27,500 nt of DNA from Armadillidium nasatum (lineage: Eukaryota > Arthropoda > Malacostraca > Isopoda > Armadillidiidae): contig SEYY01000478.1 of assembly GCA_009176605.1 (NCBI GenBank), positions 77,844-105,343 on the forward strand, read 5' to 3'. The translations under genes and the position numbers were made by a program. Below, in pieces: positions 1-12,472 of this stretch. Every line of letters starts with the position of its first letter. The stretch's first letter is position 1. The notes beneath the pieces were generated by a model. It saw only the letters and a list, made by a program, of their open reading frames with translations. It ran no database searches and was not told where the DNA came from.

Positions 1-25
1 AGTAAGTAAGTAAGTAAGTAAGTAA

Positions 26-109
<84 letters not shown>
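1..109. repeat. (AGTA)n followed by (TA)n microsatellite
   Basis: A short AGTA tetranucleotide array occupies about 1-26 and passes directly into an uninterrupted TA array that ends at 109. It may continue beyond the left edge of the window. Confidence 0.97.
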
Positions 110-112
<3 letters not shown>

Positions 113-890
113 CTTTCTTAATGGAATGACGCGTTTGATAATGTTCTAATGTTATTGTGAGTGCGTTTTTTTGTTTTTTCTGTTTTTTAGTTTTAAATTT
201 GTGATCTGCTTTAATTTTTCTTTAAGTGTATAGTGTTTTAATCTTTTAGTGCTTTTTGATTAATTATAGGAAGTTTTTATCGACAGAAGAGTTTGTCATT
301 TTTAGATAAGAATAGTTTTAACGTTAAATAAAATTTTACCGTTTTAAACGTGCTACATGTTTTTCTTAAATTGCTCTAGTCTAAATTTACCTCATTTTTT
401 GTTTTAATAATCACAGTTTTAATATTTTTAATATTAATTTTAAGTTTTAATAATTTTAATATTAATTATTTTTAATGTTAGTTTACTTTACGAAAGTGTG
501 TGTGTGATTGTGTGCGTTTGTGCGTATGCGCGAGCGTGTGCGTACGTGCGTGTTTCTTTGAAAGCTTAAACTGAGAGGTCGTGAGGTTGAGCGTAGACGA
601 GGGCTTTCTAAAACCTTTGCCAACGTCCGTGACTTCCGAGCTAATCTCGAATCCGTGAAGCACCACCCCTAACTCTCGTCCTAATTTTTCATTCTGTCCG
701 AGACCTAGATGGACAAAGATTCTTTCACTAACAACCTTAGTCTCTAACTAAAACTTTTTTCACAATTTCATACTAAATGGTCTGTGCTTATATTAACATT
801 AACACTCTTCTGACATGTCTCGTAAATCTTGAATCTCTTAATTTCGATGTTTTATGACTTAAAATCTGTCTTCATACTACTACAATTATC
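110..890. other. AT-rich intergenic stretch, no gene recognised
   Basis: I see no supported coding region here. Up to about 480 it is T-rich and low in complexity. Around 497-550 there is a GT-rich patch with GTGTGTGT and GTGCGT words. From about 820 onwards the composition resembles the following LINE remnant, so the decayed LINE may extend somewhat to the left. Confidence 0.6.
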
Positions 891-1880
891 TTGTGTTTCT
901 GCTCTTGCTCCCCTAATGGAAAAGATTTTCCAATTCTTTTTAAATATCTTACTACTTCTCACAAGACTGTTACTTCTTCTCATCCAAATACATTCCTAAT
1001 ACTTTTCCTCAATGCTGGAAGTGCGCATATGCTCAGCCGATCCCAAAAAAAAGGTAGCCGCTCTGACCCTTCCAACTATCGACCTATAGCTCTCACTTGT
1101 AATCTGTCTAAAATTTTTGAAACTCTCCTCAACTGTCATTCCTGGATAATTTGGAGTATCATTCTCTACTCTCAGCTTTATGGTCTACTGCCATTAGGTA
1201 CTTCAGAGAGTCTTGAGTGGTGGCGCTTGAAATATCCAAAGCTTTTGATAGGGTATGGCAATCGTCACTGCTCTCTGAATCCCCTTCCTTTGGGATTCCA
1301 CCTTCTCTTTCCTTACTTTATTTGCTCCCTCTTTTGCTTCTAGAGTGGCTTCTCGTCTTCAACTTTTCGATTCTCTTTTTGCTGATCTGGATGCGATTTC
1401 CAGGTGGGGTCATGAAGGCTTTTGAAACTTAAATCTTTAAACTCACTCAACTTCTTCACTTTTCCCTCTCAAATACGCCTCCCAACTTTACTAAATTTTT
1501 CGATGGCCCTCCCGTCTCACCTGTAAATAACATTAAATTTCTTGGTCTGAACATAAACAATAAATTGTCTTGGAAACCACATATCACAATGGTTGTTATG
1601 CCGGCCTCTAAGAAGCTGGGAATTCTGTTAAGGTTGAGAGAATTTTTTTCTTCTGAACAGGTAATCCAATTACACAAGGGTCTTATCTGCACTTGAATGG
1701 AATCACTGTTCTCACATTTGGGGAGCTCCAGTTCCTCCACTCTCCTTGCTGGCTTTCCTTGCTACAGTCTTATTTGTTGACGGGTCTGATATTGGAGCAA
1801 GAGCAGTGTTGTCTATGCATGGGATGGATATCTGGTTACAATCCAGTTATCTGGCCTACTCTGCCGGATATTCGGTATAA
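891..1880 (+). pseudogene. Jockey-like LINE, reverse-transcriptase remnant
   Basis: This is a fragment of a non-LTR retrotransposon ORF2, whose product copies element RNA into DNA at a nicked target. The first readable block, about 1030-1130, contains the motif DPSNYRPIALTCNLSKIFE, a classic early RT segment. A second block in another frame near 1217-1260 reads ISKAFDRVW, matching the RT motif that carries the first catalytic Asp of the polymerase. Near 1690-1740 a third frame reads WNHCSHIWG, resembling the conserved segment after the RT domain. The YADD region is not recognisable. Several frameshifts and stops make it dead. The 3' edge at about 1880-1920 is AT-rich without a clear poly(A) tail. 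The clade call is by similarity to the other Jockey-like pieces in this window. Confidence 0.8.
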
Positions 1881-2521
1881 ATAAAACTCTTAATTAGAAG
1901 AACAAAATTTTAAATTATTAAAACATCCAATATTTTTGTATATTTCTTTACTTACTTTGTTTTTTCAAATCAGTTCTATATGACAGCACTGAAATAACTT
2001 CAGCTATTCATGCGGAATAAATGCAGGTGTGTAGGGACCGACCGGGACCGGGGTCTAAAATTTGTTGCCTAAAATTTGTAAAGAGGTTAAAAGAACTGAA
2101 ATATTAGATATAAATTTAATTGAGGTTTATTTAATTATAAGGAAGGAGTAGAATAGCCAACATTCACTTAAATTAATGATTATATTCATTTTATAAAAAA
2201 AAAAAAAAAAAATCAGAAAATTACAAATATTGTATAATAAAAGTTTTAAAAAAAGCACAAAAAATTTTGAATTTTTTTTCTGATTCACAATAGTGATTCA
2301 GGTTTCCTTAGGTAAGAAAGACCCTAAGTTAAAGTTTGAAAAAAATGTAAGATACAAAATTATCAATATAAACTGTATTTATACATATAACTGTTATTTT
2401 ATTGCTATGTATCAAACTTGCATCATTTAGCTACGTTATTTCAAAATTATTATTTTGTTTATATTTTCAGTCAATATGGCTAAAAGATCAGCTTCTGTAG
2501 TATTTATTGGTGTACTTTACA

Positions 2522-2680
2522 ATGATTCAGGGTAGGCTCGAAATAGCTAAATGTAACATCTGCAGTCAGGGAATTAGAAGAGGACCTCCGGGTGCCACAA
2601 GTAAAAAATTTTCAACCAAATCTTTATGTGGACATCTAAAATCAGAAACACAAAAGACGAACATTCACTAGCAGAAAAGG
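2522..2680 (+). pseudogene. BED-type zinc-finger fragment of a hAT transposase
   Basis: The frame beginning at 2522 reads IAKCNICSQGIRRG, then GATSKKFSTKSLCGHLKS. This gives a Cys-x2-Cys pair (codons at 2552 and 2561) followed by a T/S-rich turn and HL, the layout of a BED finger, which is the N-terminal DNA-binding module of many hAT transposases. A one-base shift just after HLKS is needed to reach the expected second His and the following SLAEKE. A TATTTTCAG acceptor-like sequence lies just upstream (2462-2470), so this may once have been an exon. No other transposase domain follows. The same segment recurs in copy C near 24612-24770. Confidence 0.75.
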
Positions 2681-2775
2681 AGACGTCAAAAAAAAAACAG
2701 AAAAGAAAAAGAAAATATTTAAAAAACAAGAAAAAATCTTAATTTTCTTATATTTTGTTTGAAAAAATTATTACT

Positions 2776-3646
2776 ATTTGACTGAGCTGAAATTTTCAGG
2801 GTATATGCATTTTTTCTCAAAGTTCTTAGTTGATTTCGAGCGTTTTCTGAGTCTATAACAGTTTGAAGGTTATTTGGACCAAACGTTGAAAAAAATGAAT
2901 AGCGGGGTCAAACCACTGGTCTACATGAGCTGAAAACTTAACTGAATAACCTTAGCCCAAATTTCTTGCATTAGTGGGAACGGATTTTTGATATCACGTC
3001 TAGAAAAAGAATTATAAGCTTTTAAAAAAACATTTGCAAAAATCGTACCCTTCCGGAGAAAAAAAAATATATTTAAAAAAAAAAATGCAAAATACTAATT
3101 TTTTTATTTTTGGACATTGTTTAGAGGAGGGACAGGGCTACAATTATTTAGTGCATTATTAAATGCTAATTGTTTGAAGCGAGATATAGCCTCTCAAACT
3201 TTGAGAATTTTTGAAATTTGGTTAAAAATTGACCTGTTTTGAGAGGCTATATCTCGAAACCAACGAATCCATCGAATAAAGTATTGAGGAATTTGTAGCC
3301 CCATCCCTCCTCTATACACTCACTAAAATAAGAAATGTTGTGGATGTTTAATTTTTTATTTTTTTTTCTCCGAAAAGGTATTAAAAAAAATTATAACATT
3401 TTTTCTATAACTCTGGGAACAAAAGTTTGTTAAAAGTTTTTGTAGCCAATAGAATTCTGAATATACAGTCCAAATTTCAGGTCATTCCAAAAAGTGGTTT
3501 GGCCCGATCATTCATTTGAAAAAGGGTCAAATTTCCAAACAAATACTTTTAATTTAACAGTTATAGACTATACAGAAAAACGCTAGAAATGGACATTTTT
3601 CACCGGGAAAAAAGCTATATACACTGAAAATATCAGGAGAATCAGC
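2776..3646. repeat. Long imperfect inverted repeat (foldback) inside hAT copy A
   Basis: The left arm (about 2776-3205) reads as a degenerate reverse complement of the right arm (about 3230-3646). Matching blocks, outside to inside, include: ATTTTCAGGGTATAT against ATATACACTGAAAAT; TCGAGCGTTTTCTGAGTCTA against TAGACTATACAGAAAAACGC; GGGGTCAAACCACT against AGTGGTTTGGCCC; CTTCCGGAGAAAAA against TTTTTCTCCGAAAAGG; and TAGAGGAGGGACAGGGCTAC against GTAGCCCCATCCCTCCTCTA. The innermost pair is GAGATATAGCCTCTCAAA against TTTGAGAGGCTATATCTC. A transcript of either strand could form a long stem. Confidence 0.85.
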
Positions 3647-3800
3647 TGAAAATTTTAAAAAAATTGAAATTGGACTGTCCCCTTAAGTATAATTTGCAAT
3701 TTTAACACCGGCAGGCAAACCCCGGTTTTTTCCTGATCTTTAGCCGGGGCCGGGGCCCCGTCGGTCTATACAGGTATGCATTCAAAAATTTACTAATTTT

Positions 3801-4505
<705 letters not shown>

Positions 4506-4519
4506 ATATTCCAAGAAAT

Positions 4520-5305
4520 ATCACGAAAAAAGTTGCAAGAATAATTTTAGCCGAAGACGCCCACTTTCATCCATTTAAAATGAAGGTTGTGCAAGAACGC
4601 AATGATATAGGCTGGTTAGGCTGCAGGAGCTATTAGAGGATATTCTGCAACATGTTCAGAAAGATGCACTATTACTCTCTTGTGCAATGACGAAGATCAT
4701 TTTCACAAGAATTGCTGTGTAAGCATACATACAAAAGTTTCGCTGCTGGTCTGAAGACAATACTCAAATGCTATACGAAAGACTGTTGCACTCCGCGCGA
4801 GTGACTATGTAGAACGTTGTTGCCAATGTTGATATCATGGGTCATTATTTCCTATATAGGTAGTGATTGTGGTATGTAATCTCTCTCTCCATTACATCCA
4901 TATGCTCGAAAACGTTTTAAGGCTACCAACCAGAACAACCTGACTAACAACCTGAATTTGAGGAACGCAGTGTGTTGTTTCAGCAAGATTGACCTACAGC
5001 ACATACAGCTCAAAGATCAATGCAATTTTCAAGTTTCCAGATTGACTGATCTCCTTGTGTGGAGATGTTGCGGTCCTCTTGCCACACTCCTTTTGATTTT
5101 TATCTGTGGGCAACTTAAATAACGAATGTATATTCATCGACCACAAACCGTTGACGCCTTTAAGGTTTTTATTCAGAGAGTGATAGCCACTGTTCCACCT
5201 GACATAGGACGTAGTCATGGCACTTTTCTGAATTTGACTCAAAGAGTGTACAGACTATGACAGCCAAAATTTGGAGAACATAATTTTTAAAACATGATAA
5301 CTTAA
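4520..5305 (+). pseudogene. Mariner-like (IS630-Tc1-mariner) transposase pseudogene
   Basis: Blocks in different plus-strand frames follow the order of a mariner-like transposase. Near 4565-4600 the frame reads HFHPFKMKVVQERND, the end of the N-terminal helix-turn-helix region. Near 4981-5010 it reads QQD followed by a stop and PTAHTA, matching the motif around the second catalytic Asp. Around 5090-5110 there is DFYLWA, like the DFFLWG segment near the third acidic position. At about 5126-5200 it reads HRPQTVDAFKVFIQRVIATV, the family's C-terminal helix region. The end near 5275 reads GEHNF. Stops and shifts throughout rule out activity. I could not identify inverted termini for this copy. 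Confidence 0.75.
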
Positions 5306-5405
5306 AACAGTACTTATTGAATGACATTTCATGTGTGCAGACAATAGTTACCTTTAACCATTGTTTCATTTACATATCTTGGAAATATGTTTTCTTTAAG
5401 TCGCC

Positions 5406-5970
<565 letters not shown>

Positions 5971-6442
5971 CGATCACGATCACAATACCTGCATAATATG
6001 CCAAATGCAGATGGGTGTATTGCTCGGATGTTGGAAGAACTTTCCGAATACAATTTTCAAATTCAGCACATCAGCAACATAAAAAATATTCTCGCGGATG
6101 CCTTATCTAGCTCTCCTGTACCAATAATCGAATCTGAGCCTGTAGACATGACAACTGAGGAAATCTTTGAAGAAAGTTATATTCCCCACTGTTTTAAACA
6201 AATAATTGTCCCTGCAGGTGGAGATTTCTTATTCCGATGTTTTGCATTTTGGTTGGAGTGTTAGAAAGATGCTCAATATGAAAAGAGAGAAAGATTAGTA
6301 ACGGAATTAATTAAGGATCCTTGTAAGTATAATCTTCACAGAAGAAATTTATTGAAGAAACTAAGATTGATGGCATATCCGGATCAGATACCAATACCAG
6401 AAATAATCCAAGTATTCGCGAAACCTATGCATTGCAAGTATT
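5971..6442 (+). pseudogene. Ty3/gypsy pol remnant: RNase H C-terminus and linker
   Basis: From about 5983 the frame reads SQYLHNMPNADGCIARMLEE, then YNFQIQHI and ILADALS. This is the characteristic C-terminal segment of the Ty3/gypsy RNase H domain, whose usual form is a W-L-E-L core followed by a D-A-L-S-R ending. The frame stays open to a TAG at 6262. It then continues in the same frame with a charged stretch (YEKRERLVTELIKDPCKYNL) to another TAG near 6440. That second part is probably the linker ahead of the integrase. The RT and protease parts expected upstream are absent, so the element is truncated, possibly at the (TA)n array. It cannot be functional as it stands. Confidence 0.8.
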
Positions 6443-6879
6443 AGTGTATTATACTAGTGCTAAACCATTAGTATATATATATATATGGAAAGGATTATTT
6501 TGACACCTGCTATTTATCTTGTGTCCGGAATATATTAAAATCTGCTTAGTCCGGAAGAAAAATTGAATTCCGCAAACGATATAATCTCCATTAATGTACT
6601 TAGGATACTTTCTAAAACATGTTTTACAAATAGATAATACTCTCTTATGCAATTCTTCGGTGGATATTGACAATTTTTAAACAAAAACAACAAGAGTCTG
6701 AAAAATTTATATAGGATAATCTTTAATAATGTGCCGAAGATACAGTGGCCTAAAGCTTTGAATTCATTCAGGTCAGTTTCTGAGCAAATCTTCATTTCAA
6801 AAAGGCTATTGTTTATTCGATAGAGGGGAGGAAAAATTCATCATTTCATTTAAATATTTAGTCTCTTGCAACTCGGTTC
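6443..6879. other. Degenerate linker between RNase H and integrase remnants
   Basis: A short TA run lies at 6472-6486. The rest carries no long plus-strand frame. In an intact Ty3/gypsy element this interval would encode the linker between RNase H and integrase. Whether it is decayed linker or an insertion cannot be decided by eye. Confidence 0.5.
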
Positions 6880-7224
6880 CATGTACATTACGGACATTTG
6901 GGGAGAATCAAATTATTATCTTAGATATATGAGAAGCTTCAGAATCCTCGTGTTAATTAAATAATCTCAGACATTTGTAGATCTTGTCCACACTGTCGAA
7001 TTTCTAAAACTAGCTCTAATATTGCTAAGCCTCCTATGTTGAAAATAATCTCTTCATTTCTTTATGATTTTATGATCCATATTTCCTATTTAATTTCTAT
7101 ATTTCCAGTCACACTCACTCACACTCAAAATAATGCCTATTGTCTTGTTGCTATTGACCATTTCTTTAAATTTATCAATATAGTCCTCCTGGTTAATAAA
7201 ACCAGTAAATGGATGAGGGAAAGA
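6880..7224 (+). pseudogene. Ty3/gypsy integrase: HHCC finger and start of catalytic core
   Basis: One frame runs from 6880 with two internal stops. It reads HVHYGHLGRIKLL, then ICRSCPHCRISK, then ISSFLYDF, then CLVAIDHFFKFINIVLL, and ends NKTSKWM. His-x3-His-type and Cys-x2-Cys pairs form the N-terminal zinc finger. AIDHFFKFI matches the conserved AIDHFSK stretch of the integrase core. The first catalytic Asp, normally just upstream in the ID-GP region, is not clearly preserved. The segment with the second Asp and the Glu is missing, because sequence after about 7224 no longer follows integrase. Integrase inserts the element cDNA into host DNA; this copy is dead. Confidence 0.8.
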
Positions 7225-8065
7225 AGATCATGGAAACTGATGGTAATCATGTTGCTGAGCTGGATATATTCAATTCATCGGATTCTGAATGCGAAATAAA
7301 CGATTTTTTAGGTTTTGATGTTTATTCACTATTATCTTTAAATGAATATTCAGGTTTTAGTAGAGTATATTCTAACGTTAGCTTTTCTAGTGCCATAACA
7401 CCAATTGCTACTAGTTTGGCTACATTTCACACACTATCTTTTAGAACATAGACACAACATCTACAATTACACAAGTAGACACAACACATGTGGTTTCCAG
7501 TTGCCATTTTGTTGAAACATATTGGAGACAAAATCTAGTGAGAGATGAGGATAAGGTGGACTCTGAGTTTGGTATGAACGTTCATTGTGATTTGGGGTCT
7601 AAATCTCAAAATCCGAGTTGAATTCTTCTAATAGTAATCGTAGAATGTCAGCTGACTTGGCAGTTCTTCGATTTCTCTGAAAGAAGTCCTGATGAATCGG
7701 TTGTTGAGGGTGATCGTTCTGACATTGAGAAAGAATATTCGAATTCTTCAACCGATTCAGATTTTGAGGGTTTCACTGCAGGAAGGGAAAATAACCTTGA
7801 TATTCGTAATATACTCAGACCAAATTCTTCACCATTTAGTCTAAGTTTTCCTGAGAAGGAAATGTCCGTCAGTGGTGGTAGTGACGAGGTGGGAAGTTCC
7901 ACTCTTGACGAATATCCTGAAGATTCTTACATTCCATCACCTGAAAATGAAATGCAAACCAGAGTTGATAATACCATGGTAACTACTACTATTAGTGAAC
8001 TCATTCCCGGTGACCTGTTCCAGAATATAGATATACCTTTGGAGTATTTGCGGAAAGACAACTGA
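7209..8065 (+). pseudogene. Acidic, serine-rich frame of unknown function downstream of integrase
   Basis: The first part (7209-7451) reads ELDIFNSSDSECEINDFLGF. After a frameshift near 7440, a second frame runs to the TGA at 8063-8065 with a single internal TGA at about 7618. It contains ETYWRQNLVRDEDKVDSEFG, SERSPDESVVEGDRSDIEKE, SSTDSDFEGF and DEYPEDSYIPSPENEM. Ser, Asp and Glu dominate throughout, with no recognisable catalytic or membrane signature. The low number of breaks across about 850 bp and the biased composition suggest a once-translated reading frame rather than chance. It lies directly behind the integrase and may be the retroelement's C-terminal tail. I do not recognise the family. 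Confidence 0.5.
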
Positions 8066-8251
8066 TGCGCGTTATAAAGAATTTTTGAGTTGTTTTGTTA
8101 AATTATTTTTTTATGACTTAATTTTTTTAGGATTTATTATTTTAAATATATTTTTTTCTTAATTTATTTTAAATTCTTTTCCATTGCTTATTATTCAATT
8201 ATTTTGTATTTATTTATTTTTAATTTGACGGCTTCATACAAATATTTTCAG
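8066..8251. other. AT-rich, intron-like spacer with a 3' splice-acceptor-like end
   Basis: Very T- and A-rich sequence with no frame. It ends in ATATTTTCAG immediately before an ATG that opens the esterase-like frame. The pattern fits an intron end but no matching donor was established. Confidence 0.4.
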
Positions 8252-8940
8252 ATGGTAAAGGTTCTTCTTTTGGGAGATTCAGAGGTGTTTCCTTTTCGAA
8301 GAGCGGATACAGAGCTGGAGAGGAGGTATAACGTACGATTTGTGTTCGATGCAATACCTGGACGGAGTATTATAGAGTCGAAATGCTCTTAAATGAATAT
8401 TCGAAAGGAGTACCGATATTGTCCTGGTGCTGGACCTGACCTGTTATTTCGTTATTTCTGGCATAAGGTCCCAATAGAAAGTCCGCCTCATGTCTTTCTA
8501 GTCACAAGAAATCCAGATGTAAATATGAACCAAGTTGTCGGATGCATGAAGGTAATTTATCCTTACTGTAGCCTTGTTAATAATCAAGTACAATTTTTAT
8601 TTAGTACTGATTAGCGTAAAAGAATATGAGTTCAATTTGTCTACAACTGTAAGAAAATATAAGGATCTCCACATGTGATAGATCTAATGGACAACGATTT
8701 ACGATTTTCAAGACCAAACCTTATTAATATGGCTAGAGAAATATTTTCGTCCCAATTACAGCTTAAGGATGATAATAGGTATTCGTGGAGCTATAAGAAT
8801 TTCGTTATGATGCAAGAGGCATTTAATTATTACACACGTGATTTTTGTAATGTAAATACTTGATTAGCGCCTCATCCTAAATTTCTAACGGACCATGGTG
8901 ATGAGTTTAGCTTTCCTGAAATGTTGAGTGATGGATGGGC
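8252..8940 (+). pseudogene. SGNH-hydrolase-like (GDS esterase-like) frame, decayed by point stops
   Basis: A single frame begins MVKVLLLGDSEVF and continues YNVRFVFDAIPGRSI, EYRYCPGAGPDLLFRYF, VNMNQVVGCMKVIYPYCSLV, IDLMDNDLRFSRP, REIFSSQLQLKDD and KFLTDHGDEFSFPEML. The hydrophobic strand followed by GDS is block I of SGNH/GDSL hydrolases, with Ser as nucleophile. The second and third blocks and the final Asp-His pair are not securely placed. All segments share one frame, interrupted only by stops at about 8390, 8612, 8627, 8660 and 8861, so decay was by substitution. It lies downstream of Ty3/gypsy integrase. SGNH-type esterase domains are known from some retroelement ORFs (for example CR1 ORF1), so an element origin is likely. 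Confidence 0.5.
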
Positions 8941-8944
8941 TGGT

Positions 8945-8991
8945 GGACCCTGGTTTCCCTGAATATTGGCCGGGGCCCAGGTAGGTCCATA
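8945..8991 (+). mobile_element. Solo right terminus of the hAT-type family
   Basis: This short stretch reads GGTTTCCCTGAATATTGGCC, then GGGGCCC, then GGTCCATA. It matches in order the right ends of copies A (near 3724-3770) and B (near 23970-24020). No interior of the element lies to its left, so it is a truncated copy that abuts the esterase-like frame. Confidence 0.75.
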
Positions 8992-9049
8992 CACAGGGTT
9001 ATTTAATTTCTTTATATATAGTGTAGTTAAGAATATGAATGTAAGTGGG

Positions 9050-9521
9050 AAAGGAAGAGATATATGCCTACATGAAGATAACTTGTGGAGATTAGTGTTC
9101 TACTATTTGCTGACGTTACTGTGTTGTAACTGATTAAAAAAGAACAAATATATGATTTGGTGTCTGAGTCAGAACCAGTATGCAGGGAAAAGGGACTTAA
9201 AAATAAACATGCTAAAAGTAGCTATGGAAATTAGTGCGAAGCTCAAAGAAGATCAATTTCATGTGGAGAATATAAAGGTGGATGGTGTAAGTCTAGTCTT
9301 TAGGTACATAAGGATGAATAATAGGGTTTTCAAAGACATGAAACTGGTCATAGAGTTGCGGCGGGTGAAGAAATGATTAGTATTCTTAAAAAACTAAGAA
9401 ACAGGGGAATTTATCTTGGTAGGTAAAAATGAAATTGTTTGAGAATACTTTTTATTCCAATTGTTATGTATGATATAATATGTGTGCATTAACTTCGATA
9501 ATGGAAAAAAAAAAAAAAAGA
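9050..9521 (+). pseudogene. RTE-like LINE ORF2, 3' segment, part 1
   Basis: The frame from 9152 reads ENIKVDGVSLVFRYI, then RVFKDMKLVIELRRVKK, and after stops LRNRGIY-like and GKNEIV blocks in neighbouring frames. This follows the region after the YADD motif in RTE-like ORF2, where a V-x-x-F-K-Y-L-like segment precedes a basic hydrophobic stretch. The companion part resumes at 10136 beyond a TTAA-bounded element, so this is one LINE fragment split by a later insertion. The left limit is approximate. Stops and shifts make it nonfunctional. Confidence 0.6.
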
Positions 9522-10135
9522 TTAACCCTCGCGACTACGCATCGGACTTTTTGCGTCCAGACTTTTTCTTTTTTCAAATTTTTCATATTTTTTTAAATCT
9601 TTTTTTTTTCTCCTTCCAGGTATTCCTCAGAAAAAGGTTCAAGAAGATGGAAAAATTTTTTGGATTAGTTATAAGAAAAAGAAAAAAGAATATGGCGGTT
9701 CAAAGTTGGAATGGACGTAAAAAGTCCATCGCGTAGTCGTGCGTGGGTGACCAAAAATTGGCCTGAAAAATAAAAATCCCAAAAAAAAGTGTTGTTTTCC
9801 TTCAGTATTGAATAAATACTGTAGTAAAACATTAGAATTTAATTAATTTTTTATTTTTTTTTTTATTAATTTTTATTGAATTTTTAACTTTGATTTTTTT
9901 CCAGATTTATTTGAGAACATTTAATTGTAAAATTTATTAAAAATAGTATTAGCAAACATAATAGTTAAAATATTGGCTAAAACAACTAAGAAAGGACATA
10001 ATTACATTATGGCTATGCTAAAAGTTCCAAAAAAATATAAAAAACCTAAAATTTTTAATAAATATATGGATGGACCAAAAAGGTCCATCGTGTAGATGGA
10101 TGTATAACCGAACGACGCGTAGTCGCGAGGGTTAA
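9522..10135. mobile_element. piggyBac-like miniature element, TTAA target sites
   Basis: The element is bounded by TTAA at 9522-9525 and 10132-10135. The termini are perfectly inverted over 15 bp: CCCTCGCGACTACGC at 9526-9540 and GCGTAGTCGCGAGGG at 10117-10131. TTAA duplication and CCC termini are the hallmark of piggyBac-type elements. Subterminal repeats include GGACTTTTTGCGTCC near the left end, GTCCATCGCGTAGTCG near 9724-9739 and AAAGGTCCATCGTGTAG near 10078-10094. The 606-bp interior is AT-rich and has no transposase. It interrupts the RTE-like LINE segment on both sides, so it inserted later. Confidence 0.85.
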
Positions 10136-10435
10136 GGTTCAAAAAACAAAAGGTTTCCTGGGCATTTGTAGACAAAGAGAAGAAATAGGATTAAAAATTT
10201 AAGGCTGAGAGATGTGAACTGCCAGGAGAGATGTCTGATGAAAAGAGCAAATAATGGGATACAGATATGGTATAAACACTTGTTTGGTTTAAATAAAAAA
10301 AACTTTATGTCTCATGTGATTGAAAATATGGGAAGGGGCAAACTCAAATGGAGATGGCTTGATGTTGTAAAGTACCTAATAATAGGAAAGGATATTAGTA
10401 TGGAAGACGGGAATAAATAGACTGACGCAAGACGA
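10136..10435 (+). pseudogene. RTE-like LINE ORF2, C-terminal segment, part 2
   Basis: From about 10195 the frame reads ERCLMKRANNGIQIWYKHLF, then SHVIENMGRGKLKWRWLDVV, KYLIIGKDISMEDGNK and a stop. This matches the usual end of RTE-like ORF2: an R-W-[YF]-G-H-like segment, a basic G-R-x-K-x-R-W-x-D block and a short tail with G-I-S. The equivalent region of the copy at 14007-15725 ends GRRRPKGGWMRVV and RARGLSWEEG, supporting the assignment. It is separated from part 1 only by the TTAA element. Confidence 0.7.
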
Positions 10436-10562
10436 TCACCTCGTGAAAGGTTGTACTGTACATAGGTCATTCCTTTAAGGGTTGGAACAAAGAAATAAAT
10501 TAGTCAGAATGGCAGATTAATATTGACTGTGTATTTTGAAACTGCAATTGACACCAACTACG

Positions 10563-12472
<1,910 letters not shown>

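Larger units (their letters stand above)
2032..3770 (+). mobile_element. hAT-type nonautonomous element, copy A (complete)
   Basis: The left end begins TAGGGACCGACCGGG. The right end reads GGCCCCGTCGGTCTATA, an imperfect inverted match. The flanks CAGGTGTG (2024-2031) and CAGGTATG (3771-3778) agree at 7 of 8 bases, as expected for an old 8-bp hAT target-site duplication. Inside lie a BED-finger remnant (about 2522-2680) and a long degenerate palindrome (about 2776-3646), but no transposase catalytic region. Copies B and C further right share both ends and interior. The element is inferred to have depended on a transposase supplied elsewhere. Assignment to hAT rests on the 8-bp flank, the BED finger and the terminus structure. 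Confidence 0.85.

Noticed and set aside
478..666. Minus-strand frame rich in Thr-His
   Set aside because: It is derived from the GT-rich simple-sequence patch near 497-550 and has no other support.
4994..5369. Minus-strand open frames
   Set aside because: They overlap the plus-strand mariner-like transposase relic, whose motifs are recognisable; the minus frames show none.
8873..8930. LTDHGDEF as the second-Asp motif of the Ty3/gypsy integrase, implying an insertion inside integrase
   Set aside because: It lies in the same continuous frame as the upstream esterase-like segments, so it is more simply the end of that frame. The resemblance to integrase is short.
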